64,000 bases of DNA from Nomia melanderi. Its lineage: Eukaryota; Arthropoda; Insecta; Hymenoptera; Halictidae. The first letter of the stretch is position 1, and every line of letters starts with the position of its first letter. The stretch lies in contig NC_135008.1 of assembly GCF_051020985.1 (NCBI RefSeq), positions 5,332,001 through 5,396,000 of the forward strand, written 5' to 3'. The notes under the pieces are model-generated. The model was not told the origin of the DNA and did not search any database. It saw nothing but the letters and a program-made list of their open reading frames with translations. The translations under genes were made by a program, and so were the position numbers. This document shows positions 11,601 through 23,600 of the stretch, piece after piece.

Positions 11601-14600
11601 GGCATCCATGGAAGCGCGAAATAAAGCGTCGCTTGTCGGCCGTCGGGGCGGGGAGCGCGAAAGATATCAGTTATGCCGGCGAAAATTTACATTCGACGTG
11701 GCAACGTATTTTTCCGACGTCTTGCGAGGTAATTCTGCCACGCGTAACTTTCGCGTTGTCACGGATTATTCGATACACGACTGACATCTCGGCGTTGCCT
11801 CGAATGCCGAGGAAAGTTATGGCGACCGACGGCCGAGGCGCGGTAAGTGGTTAATTCGATTAAGCTTCAAATTTATTCGCAATCAACTTCAGGGCTCATG
11901 CTCGTATAAATCCCCGAAAACTCTAATCTGATTACGACGGTAAGCTGCGGACGCCGCAGCGACGGCCAGCGAGACGCTCCTGTTGCTCGACGCGACTGTC
12001 ACGGAATACGTGGCGTATTTAATACTGGTTGACCGTTGACGGTGACGATTCGACAGGTGTTACGATCTCGAGGAATAGTTGAACGAGCATCAAGAATGCA
12101 GGAGTTAATCGCCGCGAAATGACGGGAAAATGCACGGAACACGACGTTTACTGCATCCGAAACGCGCCGCGGGGAAATAACGAGGCGTCGCGTCGGCCGG
12201 GACCGCGAGGGGGAAAATTCCGTGAAAAACGAGTAGCGCGAAGTTTATTCGAACGAGGCTAATTCGGTGGCGGCGTGACAAGAATTAATGCGCCGCTCGC
12301 GGCCGCCGGGCGGAGGCGCGAGAATAACGGTAATTACACGGGCCGTCTGTTTCGGCAGCCATCGAATCGCGAACCCGTTACCCCAGACGACGACAAACAT
12401 TTTCCGCGCCGGGATGCTAGGACGCCTCGCGATGAATTAATAGACGCGGATGCCTACTTGCCAACCGAGAACCGCGGCTGAATCTATCCGCGATAACGGC
12501 CTAGATAAAGCGTCGCCCATAAGTCTGCCGTTACCGCGTGCCGCAGAAGCGGCTCGTGCTGTCGCGTACTCCTTGTCGCTTCGCGCGAGATACTCGCGCG
12601 ATCTATTATAAGGGAACGCCGCGAGATTCCGGAACGATTTGTTCCTTTCGGAGCGGCTTAACGATTGAGCCCTCGGATTAGGGCTGCGCGGAGACGCCTC
12701 TCCGAGAGGTACAGGCCGGGACGCTTCTCTGCGCTAGAACTGCCTGGATGAAAGCTTGTTTCAATTGTGCTGTCGATTATTGGAGGAACAATGCGCGTTT
12801 GTGTCTGTTTATGCTGACGTAATTGGGATATTTGATTTTTGGCAGCTAGATCCATTCTTGTTAATGTATCTTCATGGGAATGCAAGGAAATGGAATCTTT
12901 AAGGATCAAGATACAAATCCGAGGCGTTTCTTTGCGCTAGAACTCGCTGAATGAAAGTCTCTCAATTGTGTTATTTTATTATTGAAGGAATAATGCGAAT
13001 TTGTCTCTACTTATGGTGTTGTAGTTAGAAGAATATTTGATTTTTGGAAGCTAGATCGATTTTTCTCGATTCTTCTCCGTGGAAATGAAAGGAAATGGAA
13101 TCTTTAAGCATCAAGATACAAATCCGAGGCGTTTCTTTACTCCGAATCTAGTTGGACGAAAGCCTGTTTCAATTACATTCACGATTATTCAAAGGATAAA
13201 GCGAATGTACCTCTATACCTATGCCGGTGTAATTACAGGAAGATTATACAGAAGAAACCGGACTTCCTCCGGCAATTTTCTCCATGAAGGAAAATAGGAT
13301 TCTCAAAGCCGACGTTATCAAGTTCTCGTTGCAAGTCGCGTCGCCTGCCAAAATACTGCGACAATAAAAAGGTTGCTCCATGTGCATAGATCGATCAGGC
13401 AGAACGCGGGGTATGATGTTTCGTAACGAGAATTGCGAGCGGCAACGGGGGAAAGATTTACCAGTGGCAATCTGATACAGCATTACCCGCGTTGTATATC
13501 GCAGTTAGAAACGGAAGCAATGCATTCGATCATTTATAACTGGAACCAAACGATCGTGTGCAGAACAGCGTTTCGCGTTTTGTAAGTGGAAACCCGTCGC
13601 GTTGCATTCTTCGCGGCGACCATTTGTTCGCGCTGATTTACAGTGGCCCGTCGACGGTTTTACAGGCATCAGAACGTTCCACGGGGAACGCAGTGATCGA
13701 CGCGCGTGTACCGATCCGTGCAATGCGAGCGCTTTATTTACACCGGGTTGAAATTCAATTTAGCGGGTATTCAATAATTACAACGCGATTTAACGTGTCC
13801 CGCCGAACCAGCAAATTAATTCGTCCGCCGGACACATTTTTCGAATGCACGCGCGGATTGACACTAGATTTACCGAGCGTTCAATGCGATTGATACGTTA
13901 TCCTTGTGAAATTGGTAACAGTCGATTTTTATGAGTTTCTTCGGATATTCATCGTAGTGTTCAAATAAAACTATTTTCTAAATCATTTGGGATATTTAAT
14001 GTTTCTAAGATACCAATAATTGCGAAATGAGAAAATTGAGACCAATCATTTCAACGCGGTAGTTCTTCTAGCGTTGGGATTCGATGGTACGAGTGATGCG
14101 ATTGATACGTAAACCTTGTGAAAATAATAACAATAGATTTTTCTGAGTTTCTTCAGGTATTCATCATAGTATTCAAATAAAACTATTTAATTTCCAAATC
14201 ATTTGGTATATTTAACCCTTTGCGGACGAGGATTCTTTGAAATGTACAAAATTAATTAATAGAAAAAAAGAAAACTACGTGCTGATCTCTTGCTGTTCGA
14301 CTAATTAGATCATACGTCCACGACTTAGTCTTCCAAATCTGAACATTTCATCTCACTGAAACGCCGACATCCGTCCGTAAAGTGTTAATATTTCTAAGAT
14401 ACCGATAATTGCGAAATAAGAAAACTGAGACCAATCCTGGCGCGGTAATTCTAGCGTTATCGTTCGTCTCGATTGATAAAATTCGCCGGCATAATTCGAC
14501 TGAACCGTAAACACAGTTTAGAACGTAAGATTCAAGGTTGACGGTTCGAATCCTATTACCTGCGATCCTCAATTACTTCGCGAAGATGGCCGGACGCAAA

Positions 14601-17600
14601 TGAAGTGCAATAATCCCGCGTAAAAGCTCACCTGGTTAAATCGTCCAAATTCATCACGCTCGGGTAACACAGGAAAATTACGAAATCCGACTCCGGTATG
14701 TACAACATTTGTCCCTGGAAAAGTAACAAGTTGCAACGTGACAAGGACACGCGATGAATCCGTGCACGTTCATATGAACTACGCTGCCCGTGTGTGCAGC
14801 AAGATTGCTACTAACTTTTAAGCGCAAATACGAGTAGTCCTCGGGCGCGTGCATTTGCATCACTCCCTTCTTCGTCCGCAGCACGTACACGGTGTTTATG
14901 TGCGACAATATGTTCTCGAATGTCAGCTCTAGGTGAGGTCTGACCTATGAACACAAAGAAATGCTCCGTTTTATATGTACGCGTGGATACAATTCTTCTC
15001 TGTATTCTTTCCTGCGTGTAATTACCATCAAACTCTGAATACTTGAAGTATTTTGCTACATATGTAAGAAAATGTGCAACGTGCGTATTTTAAGGATGTA
15101 TTTGTGTGCGTGTATGGGTGTCGTGTGCGTGTATGCGTTGCGTATTCGAGGAGGGAGACTGCTTTGCGATGCTTGTTTTTGAACGAACGACGAAAAAGAA
15201 AGAAAGGAAGGTGCAAGGACAGTTGGTGAGCGCTTGTGTAGAGACGAACTTGACGACGAAATAAATTATTATTGATCAAATAAATCCTTGTAAATAGAGG
15301 AAACAATTATTCTATAGTTAACCCTTTGCACTCGAGAAACTCTCAGTCGTTTGATTGAACGCAGCAAAATTATGAAACGAGAAATTCAATATAAAATGTT
15401 GAATAAGGTATTAACGTATGAAACAGAAATAAAATGCCCCATAATTATTGCAAGATGTTTCTCTATGGAAGTTGCAAATGTTAATATCTCGTCGGGAAAT
15501 AACGAATGTAATGAGAAATATTGTCGAGTGCAAAGAATTAATGCTTACGATAAATACATTTGATTTGTCGTTGTTTTACGAACTGCAATTTTTGACTTTC
15601 AATATTTGCGACGGTCCACAATATGAATTTCTGTTCATCGCGGGTTTATTCGGCTGCAAAGGGAGCCGAATAATAGAAGGACCCGTCAACGAGACATCGT
15701 CGCATAATTGTGGCCGGTGAACTGGGTTACGCTCGCATTACAACTCGCGCACATCCGGGACCTCCTTAAGATCTGGACAGAGTACTATGGGGCGGGAATA
15801 TAACAACGGGAGGATAATTGATTACGTTCGCGGCCGTATGCACCGACGACTATGCAAATGAAGTTAAATGATTTCGCTGCAACGGCGCGTGTCATTTCGT
15901 TTGAAGCACACCGCATTTGAAAGATATATGATCAGCGGCGTATGAATCCGCATGAATTATATCCCGCCATTGACCACGGCCCGACCGGACAATAACGTAA
16001 TTTCGTGGTTAGCGCTAACTAACGCGGCGTTTCGGAAAATAAAACGCGGTTATCGATCCGTCCATCCTTATTACGCTCGCGGAAACGCGCAACGCCGACG
16101 ACTTTTACGGTAGACCCCTATTATGCCACCTTCGCGGCGAATTTCATCAAACTTCCCTTATTTCCCGATTTATCAATCGGTTCTCATCGGTTCGAGCAAC
16201 GACCGTCGATTAACTGTACGCTCGTTACGAGACGCGGCGTATTATAGTCGTCGTTATTTCAACTGAGAAGTTTCACTTTTATACATCGTTACGGATACAT
16301 GGAAATAGAGGACTTCCTTAGAGCCTGACTAATAAGATTCTAAGTACCTCGGGAATTCCACGTGCACGCCGATTCTCGGTATTACGTGTTCCAGCAAAAA
16401 AGATCACGCTGTCGTAAACTTACTGTTAGAAGGATGTCGTTCAGCTTGCAATTACCGGATCTCACTTGGGGAATGACACGGGTTATGGTGCATCCTGTCT
16501 GAACGATGTCGAGATCTCTGTTGAACATCAGATGGAACGGGAATACTCGGCAGAACGTCATGGGGCTCACTTTCGGTTCTGCGGGAAATTTCGAAACAAA
16601 GTTTCCCTTGAGCGCATCCGGCGACTGTAAACTTTGAACTATTAGTACGCGGGGAGTTGTCTTTCGATCTGTCGGCCCGTTACAAATGGAACCGTTCGGG
16701 GTCCGCGGGAAGCGGACGTTTCTCGAATCGAGGGCTCGACGTTACTCACCGACGGAGAGAGTCTCTTGTTCGGCCATCATGGGATTCGACACGACACCTG
16801 GCCCGGAGGTGTTCGTTATCATGAATTGCACGTGGTCGCACTCGTTGTCCTTCGTCTTCAGTATCTGCATCTCTATGTCCGTGCCGTGAAGTTTTTTCGC
16901 CACGGTCTGCGTCAGTGGAAGTTTCCAACTCTTTTAATCGCGGCTACCTTCCGCCCGAGCGGCTCTGTTAGGCTCGGAATTGAATAGACGCAGCCCGGAA
17001 CGGGCTCACTCGTTGTTTCAAGTGAACAAACAGCGGTTGCTAAGTTGATTGCGAAGTTCTACCGTGGAATTCTAGTTCTACAACTCGAAACGAGAGTTTT
17101 TAAAAATTGCAACTGATGTAAGTTATGTGAAGATAACAATGAACTCTCTTTTCTTGAAAAACCAGCGGCCGAACTTTGCAATTAATTTCATACGATTCAC
17201 GATTGTATGGATACGGAGAGTAAATTCTATTTATTAATTCGCTGAAACGAAATGAACGCAGATCCTGGGAACGCTTAGATTCTCCGAGGTTCAATATCGT
17301 TCAGCTTAATCCGCGCGATTCCCGATAACCATTACGCGTTATGGTGCGCCGAAAATACCTTAACGATGCCAATGACGATATGCTCCAAACCAGGTCGGTC
17401 GGAGTAATAATGTAATATGAGCGCCCCGTCTTCTGGCCTCTCGGTGCATCGGAAAGAGGGCGCCCTCATTCCCGGATACAAAGTGCCTAAATGATCGTGA
17501 AGGGCGTCCAAATTCTGCAATTAACCACCGGCGGAATCTCATCAGTTTAGTGGCCCATGAAAGATTATGAGAAAATAGATTTTCTAATCGGTGCCCGGCT

Positions 17601-20600
17601 CGTCGATGGGGTAATTGCACGGCATAATATCTCTCGGTTATTATCAATCCGACGCGCTGTCGGCATCAATTACAGCGAACCGATAGAGAGCAAGAATATA
17701 CACCGCTGACGGACGTATCTATCTCGCTCCTCGAGCGGGCGATCGAGGGTTGAAAATTGAAACGAGGGTGTTGTTTAATTTTTTGCCGGGAATCGATGCG
17801 GGGACAAGAACGAACTGCCTGCGCGTGACACCGGAGCCCGCGGAGAACCGGAAATGAAATCTCGCGTAGGAAAAACGGCACGATGATAATCTCGTTCCGC
17901 GACGGCATTCCGTTTGATAATCGCATTGCGGGCATTCGTCGCGATCAGAAGTTTCTTGTTACACACCCGTTGCAGCTCCGTTCGATTCCGTTCGGAGACC
18001 GAGCCCAGGATTCTCGGGCGAGCCCGCTCATTCCTCGGTCCCCGCGATGATGGTCGTTAATTTGAATCTAGAAAGTTCCGATGCGAGTTCTTTTCACTCG
18101 GCGATTTATGGGTCCCCCGTTTAAAAGAGAGTCCCGCTATTCAAAGAACACGTTCCGCGGCTGATAATGATTCTTCTAATAATACCGCGGGACAACGTGG
18201 AGTCCAGTAACGTACGATCGAGATTAAATAGAAACCGTACGTATCACTTTTTAATCGAACCGCGGTTGCGCTCGAGAGACAAATTGAACATCGTTTTCCA
18301 GCGCCGAACGCATAGATCTCGTATCGTCCTTAGAGAACGTTCCAATAAATCCGATACATTCGACGATCATTAATTTCACCGGCGGGGGACTGCGATATTC
18401 CCCCCGTCGGAATGAAAAAGGTGTAATAATCCATCAATCACGGACAGGGAAATTCTGGCAATAATTCTGCCGGCCGTATCCCCGACCGCGCAAACGAGTT
18501 TACGCGCTTTTTGTCCAATTACTCAGCGGCGCGTTGCGGCAACCGCGGGACTGGTCCGGCGTGTTTCCCTCGAACGGGTCTCGCCGCGAGTTTAGAAATG
18601 CATCGGCCGCGGAATGCGCAAATGATAATTCCTCGGCGCACGCACAGGTGCACGTGTGCCTCCCCGAGGTTGCACTCGGAGCTCTCGGGCCCCGGGCGAG
18701 ACCGGCGCTCGACGCGAACGAGAGAAGAAAGGAGAAGGAATCCGCCGGAACGTGATTCCGCCGGGAGCACCGGTCAATCGCGAACGATCTGCCCACGTGT
18801 CATCCTTTCTGGCGACTTTCACTTCGACCGCGTGGAAACGGAATCGAAGGAATCCCGGGAGTCGGTCACCGGGCGCTCGTAGCCCGCGGAAATCTTATTT
18901 CGACCGGCACGAGAGTGAATAGCCCGGGCGAGCGTGTCGATTCACCTGCAAGAAGTCCCTAGGCGTTGCTCCCAGCACCTGGAGGATCTTGTCGTAGCCG
19001 GAGTCCTGGCAGAACTCGAAGAACATTCGGCCGAACAGCTCGAGGATCTCGTGCGCCGGGATATCTGGACCATCAAACTTCTCGTTATTCCGTGGACCTA
19101 GGGTCTTGCGATTCGAATGGCTACGGGGAGGACACTTAAACTGATTGCTTCGGTCCTCGAGAAAGTTTCGACCGCCGGCGTTCGAGTTAATTTTTCTTAT
19201 AGTGGATGTAATTTAATTTAATATCCTTTGTTTGCGCGTGTCACGGTCGACGTTTAGGGGATGTCTTAATAGAATCGAGCGATCTCTATGCGTGGGCTGT
19301 GTTTTTTGCAGGTATTACGGGCAATTAGAGATCAAGTGTTCCGGGGGAGCGGAATTGGAAAGGAAGGGAAGGTACAATGGTAAATGGTAGGAAAGAATTC
19401 AACGGTTAAAGGATGCAAATCAAGGGATTGAAAAAGAGAAGGGTCGGCATAAGGAGAATCGCGTTTCGAACTGCAGCTGCTACGGCGAACTCGCTGGGCG
19501 GAATGTTTCCGCGGCAAGGTCACCTGTTTCGCGAATAAAAACCGTGAAAAGGATAAAAAGGGGTTGGCAAAACGACGAGGAAGAAAGGGAATCGCATTTG
19601 GTCCTGACTCCGGTAGCCTACTCCGCGAGGATTCCTGGCTTAGACCGTAGAGGAGTTCAGCGTTAGGGCGGAGGATTTGCAAAATGGCGTCCCTCCTCCG
19701 CTGAGGTCACCACTTCAACCGATAAAAAGAGCTGAACGAAGAATGAAAGGAGTAAAAGGAAGAATGGAGAAACAGGGAATCGCGTTTGGGTCTTGGTCAG
19801 CTACAGGGATGGACAGAATCAATTGGTCTCTGAGAGTCGATTCTTCGACTGTGAACCTTGTAAGACGAGATTGCTACTTTTGCATCCCTTTTACCTTTTT
19901 ATTTGACGAACGGGAAACGGATGTCCGCGAATCTTGCTATTTTCTTTTGCGAAATGGATCGAGAAATGGAACGAACGAAAAATTAACGGAGAGACGGTTC
20001 TCCGGCGGAGGAAATAGAGTTAACGATTTCGAACAAGAGATTAAAGCTATCGTAAGTGGCTGCATTAGACTGTAATAAAAATTCACTTGTAAAAAGAGGC
20101 GCTTAGACTCGGCGAGCAGTTTAGAGTGAATGAAAAATGTGTACGTACTGAGCCGCTGGACAGCCGCCGATATGATGTTGTACGTGATCTCGTCTTCGTA
20201 GATCTGGCGCACCAGAAACTGGCCCTCCATGTTAACCGATGCATCTTTCCTGGATTAACAAACTCTGAATAAACGTTACGTTCAAACTGTAGCAATCGCG
20301 TGGAATGCACACGCCACATGTGCACGGGTTCATTTGCAATTCTAGCAGCCGGATAATTCGAAAAGCTTATTAGAAAGACATTACAGAAAGTTGCGCTACT
20401 TTCCTAGTGCATAATTAGCGATACGCGCGCACCGAAGGGATTGCATCAGATTGGAAACGGTATAAATTACAATAGAAATTCTACTGAAACATGGCTTTGA
20501 AAGCGGCGACACGTAATGTTTGACCATGGTCCTTGTTAAAAGGAAATATAATTACGCGGCTCGATAAAGCTTAACATAATTAACTTCGACTTAATTATTT

Positions 20601-23600
20601 TTGCTTATAACGAGCGCCGTATCTGATAGAAGGAAATTCAGAGAATTTATGGACTGATAAACGGTGAATTCATTAAACTTTCTAAAGCCGTCTTATGTGT
20701 ATCGTGGTGATAGCAGCGGCATGAATTTCGAACTTTCTATTTACTAGGTGAAAAAAAAGAACGCGACAGAAGCGGCAAACGTGATTGCACAATTAGCGAA
20801 AGGATTGTTAATACTAGGCGAGCGTTCCGATTCAAAGGATAGCGTCACACAGAATTAATTAATCGGCTTTACGCGACGAGTAAAGTAAATATTTTCTGTT
20901 GAGCAAAAGCCGGATATTTTAGCGGGTAGCCAGCCCCTCCAGGCGATTTCTATTAGGTTTGCAAAGTACGGATAAAAGGCCAGTGCACTGTTTGACATGG
21001 ATATGAGCTGTCGCTCAGTTCACTGTTCCCTTTGCAATTTTTCGAGAATCCTTACAATGGACGTTCAACGTGATCGCTCCTCGGAATTAGCATTCGCATC
21101 CGCCGAATCGATGCAACATTCTCACAGCAACCATCATCGATACTTTCGCACTCGCGAAATTAAACCGGACAATTTAGAAAAATAATTATTCGAATCAAGA
21201 CATATTCGTTGCACTTCTCTTCGTTTAACTGTGGAATTTAATTGGGAAAACCTCTGGTTCGTCACTAAAATCGAAAAATGGAGCGTGTACTCGATCGCAG
21301 GACGAATGCACATATATTTCAATGAAAGATCGAAGCGAAACAAAGAAAGAATTATATGTTTATCTGAAAAAAATAAAGAATTCATCGCTGAAGGAATTGG
21401 TATCATGCCAAGCTTTACGATGACGTGTATACTCGTCGAGCACAGTTAACCGGTTAAAATATCAACGGCTATATCGAGCACAGGACACAATTCTTCATTC
21501 CGATGAAAATGTCACAAAGCACGCGTCGAAAGCGCCGCGATGAATACCATGCATACCGAAACGAACGAGTGCGACGTCTAAAATTACATCACGCAATTTG
21601 TAAACACGAGGCAGAGGAGCTCGCTGTGAAACGTCATTTAGGGCGGCTAAAGTGACCCTTTTTACGCGAGCTTTTAAGAGTCATCGTGCAATCTTACTCC
21701 CCGGGTAACCCACATCGCGGTTCCATCCCGGCGTCTTTCACACAAACGCATCTCGCAATTCCGTGAAACGTTGTTACTCCGCAGACGAGTCACTTTATTC
21801 AGAGGAAACATACTTTCCTCCATAACATGCAATTCTGTTGGACGCTGAGGAAATACGAAGCACAAAGGTATCTTTTCCAATTGTCGCGCACTTTTCTTGC
21901 TGCAGATCGCGCAATAAATGTAAGAGCCTTATAAATCAGGACACAAAGGGCTCGCGCAACATCCAATCAATACATGTTCCTAATAAATCAACGATAAAGA
22001 CGGTTAAAACACAAGAACGAAATCACGAAATTGAGTTTCCTCTATAGTATTCGCGGAATGCGTCCACCGATAGCGTCCGTCGCTTTCAACACGCCGTCCG
22101 CGAAGAAAACTACCCTTTCAAGGCACGCGCTCCCCGATAATTTCTTGTTTTACAGCGGGCGGGTAAGTTTACGGTGCATAAACTCGCGTTGCGTGTCGGT
22201 TGTCCCGGCGAACCTCGTTTACCTCTCGTGTCCTCCGCGTTTTCGGAGTTCCGCGGAGCGGAATCTTACGGGGCGGAGAACTCGAAAGCTCCATTGACGG
22301 GCGCGGGAAACTGCAACGGAGTTTTTCACGCAGAAACGAGCCGGTTCTCGGCTGCCGTTGTGCTCGCGTAAAAAGTTTCGCCTCTCCGCGGAGATTATTC
22401 TTTTCGCGTTCCGACGGAGGGGCCTCGAGAAGTTCCAACGGCGGCATTGTTCGGCCGGCCCGACGGAAACCGTCGCGATCTCGCGAATAAACGGAACCCG
22501 TAACGCGATTCTCGGCGGGAACGGCGCTCGCGGGGAAGTCGGTTTGACTTGTAAACAACGAAACATTTATGCGCGCCGGGATTTAAGGGCCAGAACGAAT
22601 AGGTGGACCGTTCGACCCGTGCGCAAACAAACGGAGCGCGTGCCAATGTTTCGACATCGTGTTGCTGAATCAATAGGCTCCGGGGATCAGGTAAACAGAA
22701 GTTTATTACGCGAACTTGTTGATCCGTCGGGGGAGAAAAAGGACTGTCGTCGGATTTCGATTTCTTCGTGGCCTACTTTCACTGTTTTGCCTCGCGTTGT
22801 GAAAAACGGGGAACCTCTGGAAGCTCCGGATGATTTCGTTCTCGAACGACGTCGGCTCGAATGGCATAAAGCGAGAGTTGAGTTTTAATGATGGCTCGTG
22901 ATTATAGATGTTGTTACTTTGAATAAATTTGAATAGAGGGAATATAAATGTTAGATCGTAAGAATAATTACGTTTATTCGAATGTACGCGCGACTCCGCG
23001 TCGTAAAGAAGTTACAGAGACCGAGAGAGGCATTAATAAAGCGACGAGGAAAGTTTCGGAATGACTTTTCCAGCGGAGAATGGCGCAGTAAAAAATATGC
23101 TAATCGCCGATGCAACGGGAGGTTTTGCTTTGTTACGAAGTCATGAATGCAACGGAGATGCGAATAAAAGTTGTCTGGATCTTAAGAACAATGTAATACG
23201 TGGCATTCAACGGTGGGGGGGAGGGGGGCAGAAATACGAAGCTAACGCGGTCTTATAACTTTTCTTCGGCGCATCACTTTCACTCCCTGGGGCTCGGTTC
23301 CTCCGCTACAAGAGTATTATACTTAATACACTGTACTAAAAGCCAATGAAGCTTATCGTTACCTGATTGGAAACCGTTCGCGGCTATGGAACGCTCCTTT
23401 TCCCTCGATCCGACAAATTTCGGTGTATTTGTTCTCGTGCAAACGGGCAGGAATAAAATTTAATCGTTTGTTACAAGCTTTGATGGGATTGAAGCGTGAA
23501 ATTGAAAATAAACAGGGGAGCAAATGGGAAATGTTCAAATAAAAGTGTGTACCAATGCTCACATCCAGGTCGAATAAAACGGTGAACTAAAATTGCAGAG

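Larger units (their letters stand above)
11205..14631. other. Cyclase intron between exons 9 and 10, repeat-rich
   Basis: A 3427-bp intron with the 205-bp tandem repeat, the 212-bp duplication and the family D element. No exon-like sequence was seen in it. Confidence 0.6.

Noticed and set aside
14530..14560. tRNA-like T-loop (GGTTCGAATCC)
   Set aside because: The flanking bases do not pair into a T-stem and no acceptor or anticodon arm is present upstream.
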